A DNA stretch of 64,000 nucleotides from contig NZ_CP068083.1 in NCBI RefSeq assembly GCF_016725325.1, forward strand, positions 2,418,001 through 2,482,000, written 5' to 3'. Made by a program: the position numbers and the translations under genes. Source of the stretch: Sphingobacterium spiritivorum. Lineage in GTDB: Bacteria; Bacteroidota; Bacteroidia; Sphingobacteriales; Sphingobacteriaceae. The first letter of the stretch is position 1, and every line of letters begins with the position of its first letter. Below are positions 62,783 through 64,000 of the stretch, in pieces. Below the pieces are notes generated by a model that was given only the letters and a program-made list of their open reading frames with translations, did no database searches and was not told the origin of the DNA.

Positions 62783-63990
62783 TTTATTAATGATTTATTA
62801 AGGTTTGCAAATTTGGTAAGTGAATATTCGAATACGATAGATGCGGTGCCGATAAGCTGTGCATTTTTCATGTCTGAAATCTCCAGAACTGTTTTATTGG
62901 ATATTTTAGGTATACAGAATTCATGAATTGCAGTCTGAATCTGCGGCATCAGAATTTTTCCTGCCTCAGCACCTCTGCCGCTGATAATTATCTTCTGTGG
63001 ATTCATAATGTGGATCAGGGTTGCGATTCCTTTACCTAGCATGTATGCCGACTTGTTTAATGCTGATATAGCCAACTGGTCACCGCTCAGTGCAGCATTG
63101 ATAAGAAGTTGTGCTTTTTGAAGCTGATTTTGGGAATCCTCGTATTGAAGTACGGATTTTTCACCGGCTGTAAGTCTCTCTTCGAGATACGCTACTGCTG
63201 CAGACAGGGAAGCTTCTACCTCGAGACAGCCGGTCTTACCACAGGAGCACATTTTATTGCTTTTTGATAAGGGAATATGGCTGAATTCACCGGCATATCC
63301 ACTAAAACCTCTGAATAGTTTGTTGTCCACTATGATTCCCAGACCGACTCCCCAGCCTACATTGATAATCAGGGCGTGGGAGATTTCTTTTGCTTTTCCA
63401 AAATTCTGCTCTGCTATAGCAATAGCTGTTGAATCATTCTCTATAAATGTGGGGATAGCAAATACCCGTTCAAACTCTTTCTTAATATTGAACAGTTGAA
63501 AATCTTTGAAAGATCCATTTGTTCCGGATACATTATCGACAAATCCCGGCATACTTACACCAATCCCAAGAATGTTGTCTGCAGATAAATGATGTTTTGT
63601 GAGCAACTCATTAATCAGACTGACAATGTTGCTAAAAGCTGCTTCCGGATGATCAAGATGATTTTCAATTGTATGGACGGGAGTTACTTCTTTATTATGG
63701 AGATCGTAGACAATGACGGAAGTATAATGTTGATCTATGGCAACAGTAAGAATGTAACAATTTAATTTTGCGTTTAGGGCATAATGGATTGCTCTTCGTC
63801 CTCCGGTAGAAGGGGCGAGGCCATCCTCGACAAGTAATCCATCTTCCAGCAATTCATTAACAATCTTTGAAATACTGGGAATACTCTTGTTGGTCAGTCC
63901 GCTTAATTCCGCAATAGTGTAGGTACTATTGAAATAAAGCAGATTCAAAAGCAATTCTTTAAGGCCTAAAACGGTCTTTTCCATATCCAT
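62779..63990 (-). CDS. ROK-family transcriptional regulator (NagC/XylR-like)
   Basis: The 403-residue protein has an N-terminal winged helix (NLLYFNSTYTIAELSGLTNKSIPSISKIVNELLEDGLL, residues about 15-55) and a ROK sugar-kinase-like domain. It has VSMPGF, IEND186STAIAI, INVGWGVGLGIIVDNKLFRG and the zinc motif C248-S-C-GKTGC-LEVE. The N-terminal DNA-binding part marks it as a repressor rather than a glucokinase. Two ATGs are possible (63990 or 63984). It is first in the locus and its stop overlaps the SusC start, so regulator and transporter are made together, unlike most PULs, which use hybrid two-component or sigma/FecR control. The effector is probably a sugar released from the PUL substrate. 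Confidence 0.92.
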   Translation of the reverse strand: MDMEKTVLGLKELLLNLLYFNSTYTIAELSGLTNKSIPSISKIVNELLEDGLLVEDGLAPSTGGRRAIHYALNAKLNCYILTVAIDQHYTSVIVYDLHNKEVTPVHTIENHLDHPEAAFSNIVSLINELLTKHHLSADNILGIGVSMPGFVDNVSGTNGSFKDFQLFNIKKEFERVFAIPTFIENDSTAIAIAEQNFGKAKEISHALIINVGWGVGLGIIVDNKLFRGFSGYAGEFSHIPLSKSNKMCSCGKTGCLEVEASLSAAVAYLEERLTAGEKSVLQYEDSQNQLQKAQLLINAALSGDQLAISALNKSAYMLGKGIATLIHIMNPQKIIISGRGAEAGKILMPQIQTAIHEFCIPKISNKTVLEISDMKNAQLIGTASIVFEYSLTKFANLNKSLIK

Positions 63991-64000
63991 TAATTGTTAA

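Noticed and set aside
1..64000. tRNA, rRNA, CRISPR array, insertion sequence or prophage
   Set aside because: I looked for cloverleaf-like segments, regularly spaced repeats, transposase and integrase motifs and found none I could support.

Overview
The window reads as chromosome of a Bacteroidota bacterium of the family Sphingobacteriaceae, most like Sphingobacterium. The reasons are the SprA (type IX secretion) giant next to ruvA and maeB, three SusC genes with two SusD partners, ECF sigma/FecR/STN-receptor signalling, promoters of the TTTG-N20-TAnnTTTG type, and fucosidase-rich glycan loci. I see no rRNA, tRNA, CRISPR, transposase or phage gene. Several genes need GTG or TTG starts (sprA, the redoxin, the diheme peroxidase, lacI). 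For six others I moved the start inward from a more upstream possible start codon to an internal ATG.

Layout. 1-404 (-): N-terminus of a SusC-like receptor cut by the window edge; a LacI-type operator lies upstream of it. 985-11156 (-): sprA, ruvA, maeB. 11277-12704 (-): dacB. 12849-18314 (+): aminopeptidase P, then a free-standing DsbD N-terminal-like domain and an M16 peptidase. 18517-27280 (-): a six-gene ECF sigma / FecR / TonB receptor / DUF4876-like lipoprotein / DUF6850-like barrel / diheme peroxidase operon, probably for iron, haem or another metal ligand. 27423-28451 (-): a LacI regulator, divergent from xylB-xylA-sugar:Na+ symporter (28532-33183, +), followed by a GH95 fucosidase. 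35881-39416: an Lrp/AsnC regulator divergent from a cysteine-synthase-like gene, then a DsbD that lacks its N-terminal domain.

39490-50410 (-) is a less ordinary block: SusC, SusD, a one-cysteine redoxin translationally coupled to a haem c / copper (PHM-like) monooxygenase, an AT-rich O-antigen-ligase-like membrane protein with a helical repeat tail, and two paralogous lipoproteins. I consider it the best candidate for an undescribed system. 50826-63990 (-) is a polysaccharide utilisation locus in the order ROK regulator, SusC, SusD, GH29, GH3-PA14, sialidase-fold propeller (with an apparent frameshift at its signal peptide) and GH29. It ends in a 27-bp-arm perfect palindromic terminator.

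How they work together. The right-hand locus should bind, import and trim fucosylated glycans (two GH29, one GH3). The xylose operon and its adjacent GH95 would handle pentose and fucose-capped side chains, a pairing that fits fucosylated xyloglucan but is not proven. The same operator, TGCAANCGNTTGCA, occurs at the xyl promoter (28499-28512) and upstream of the truncated SusC (708-721), hinting at a shared or paralogous LacI regulon. Functions are read from motifs and family knowledge; no searches were run.
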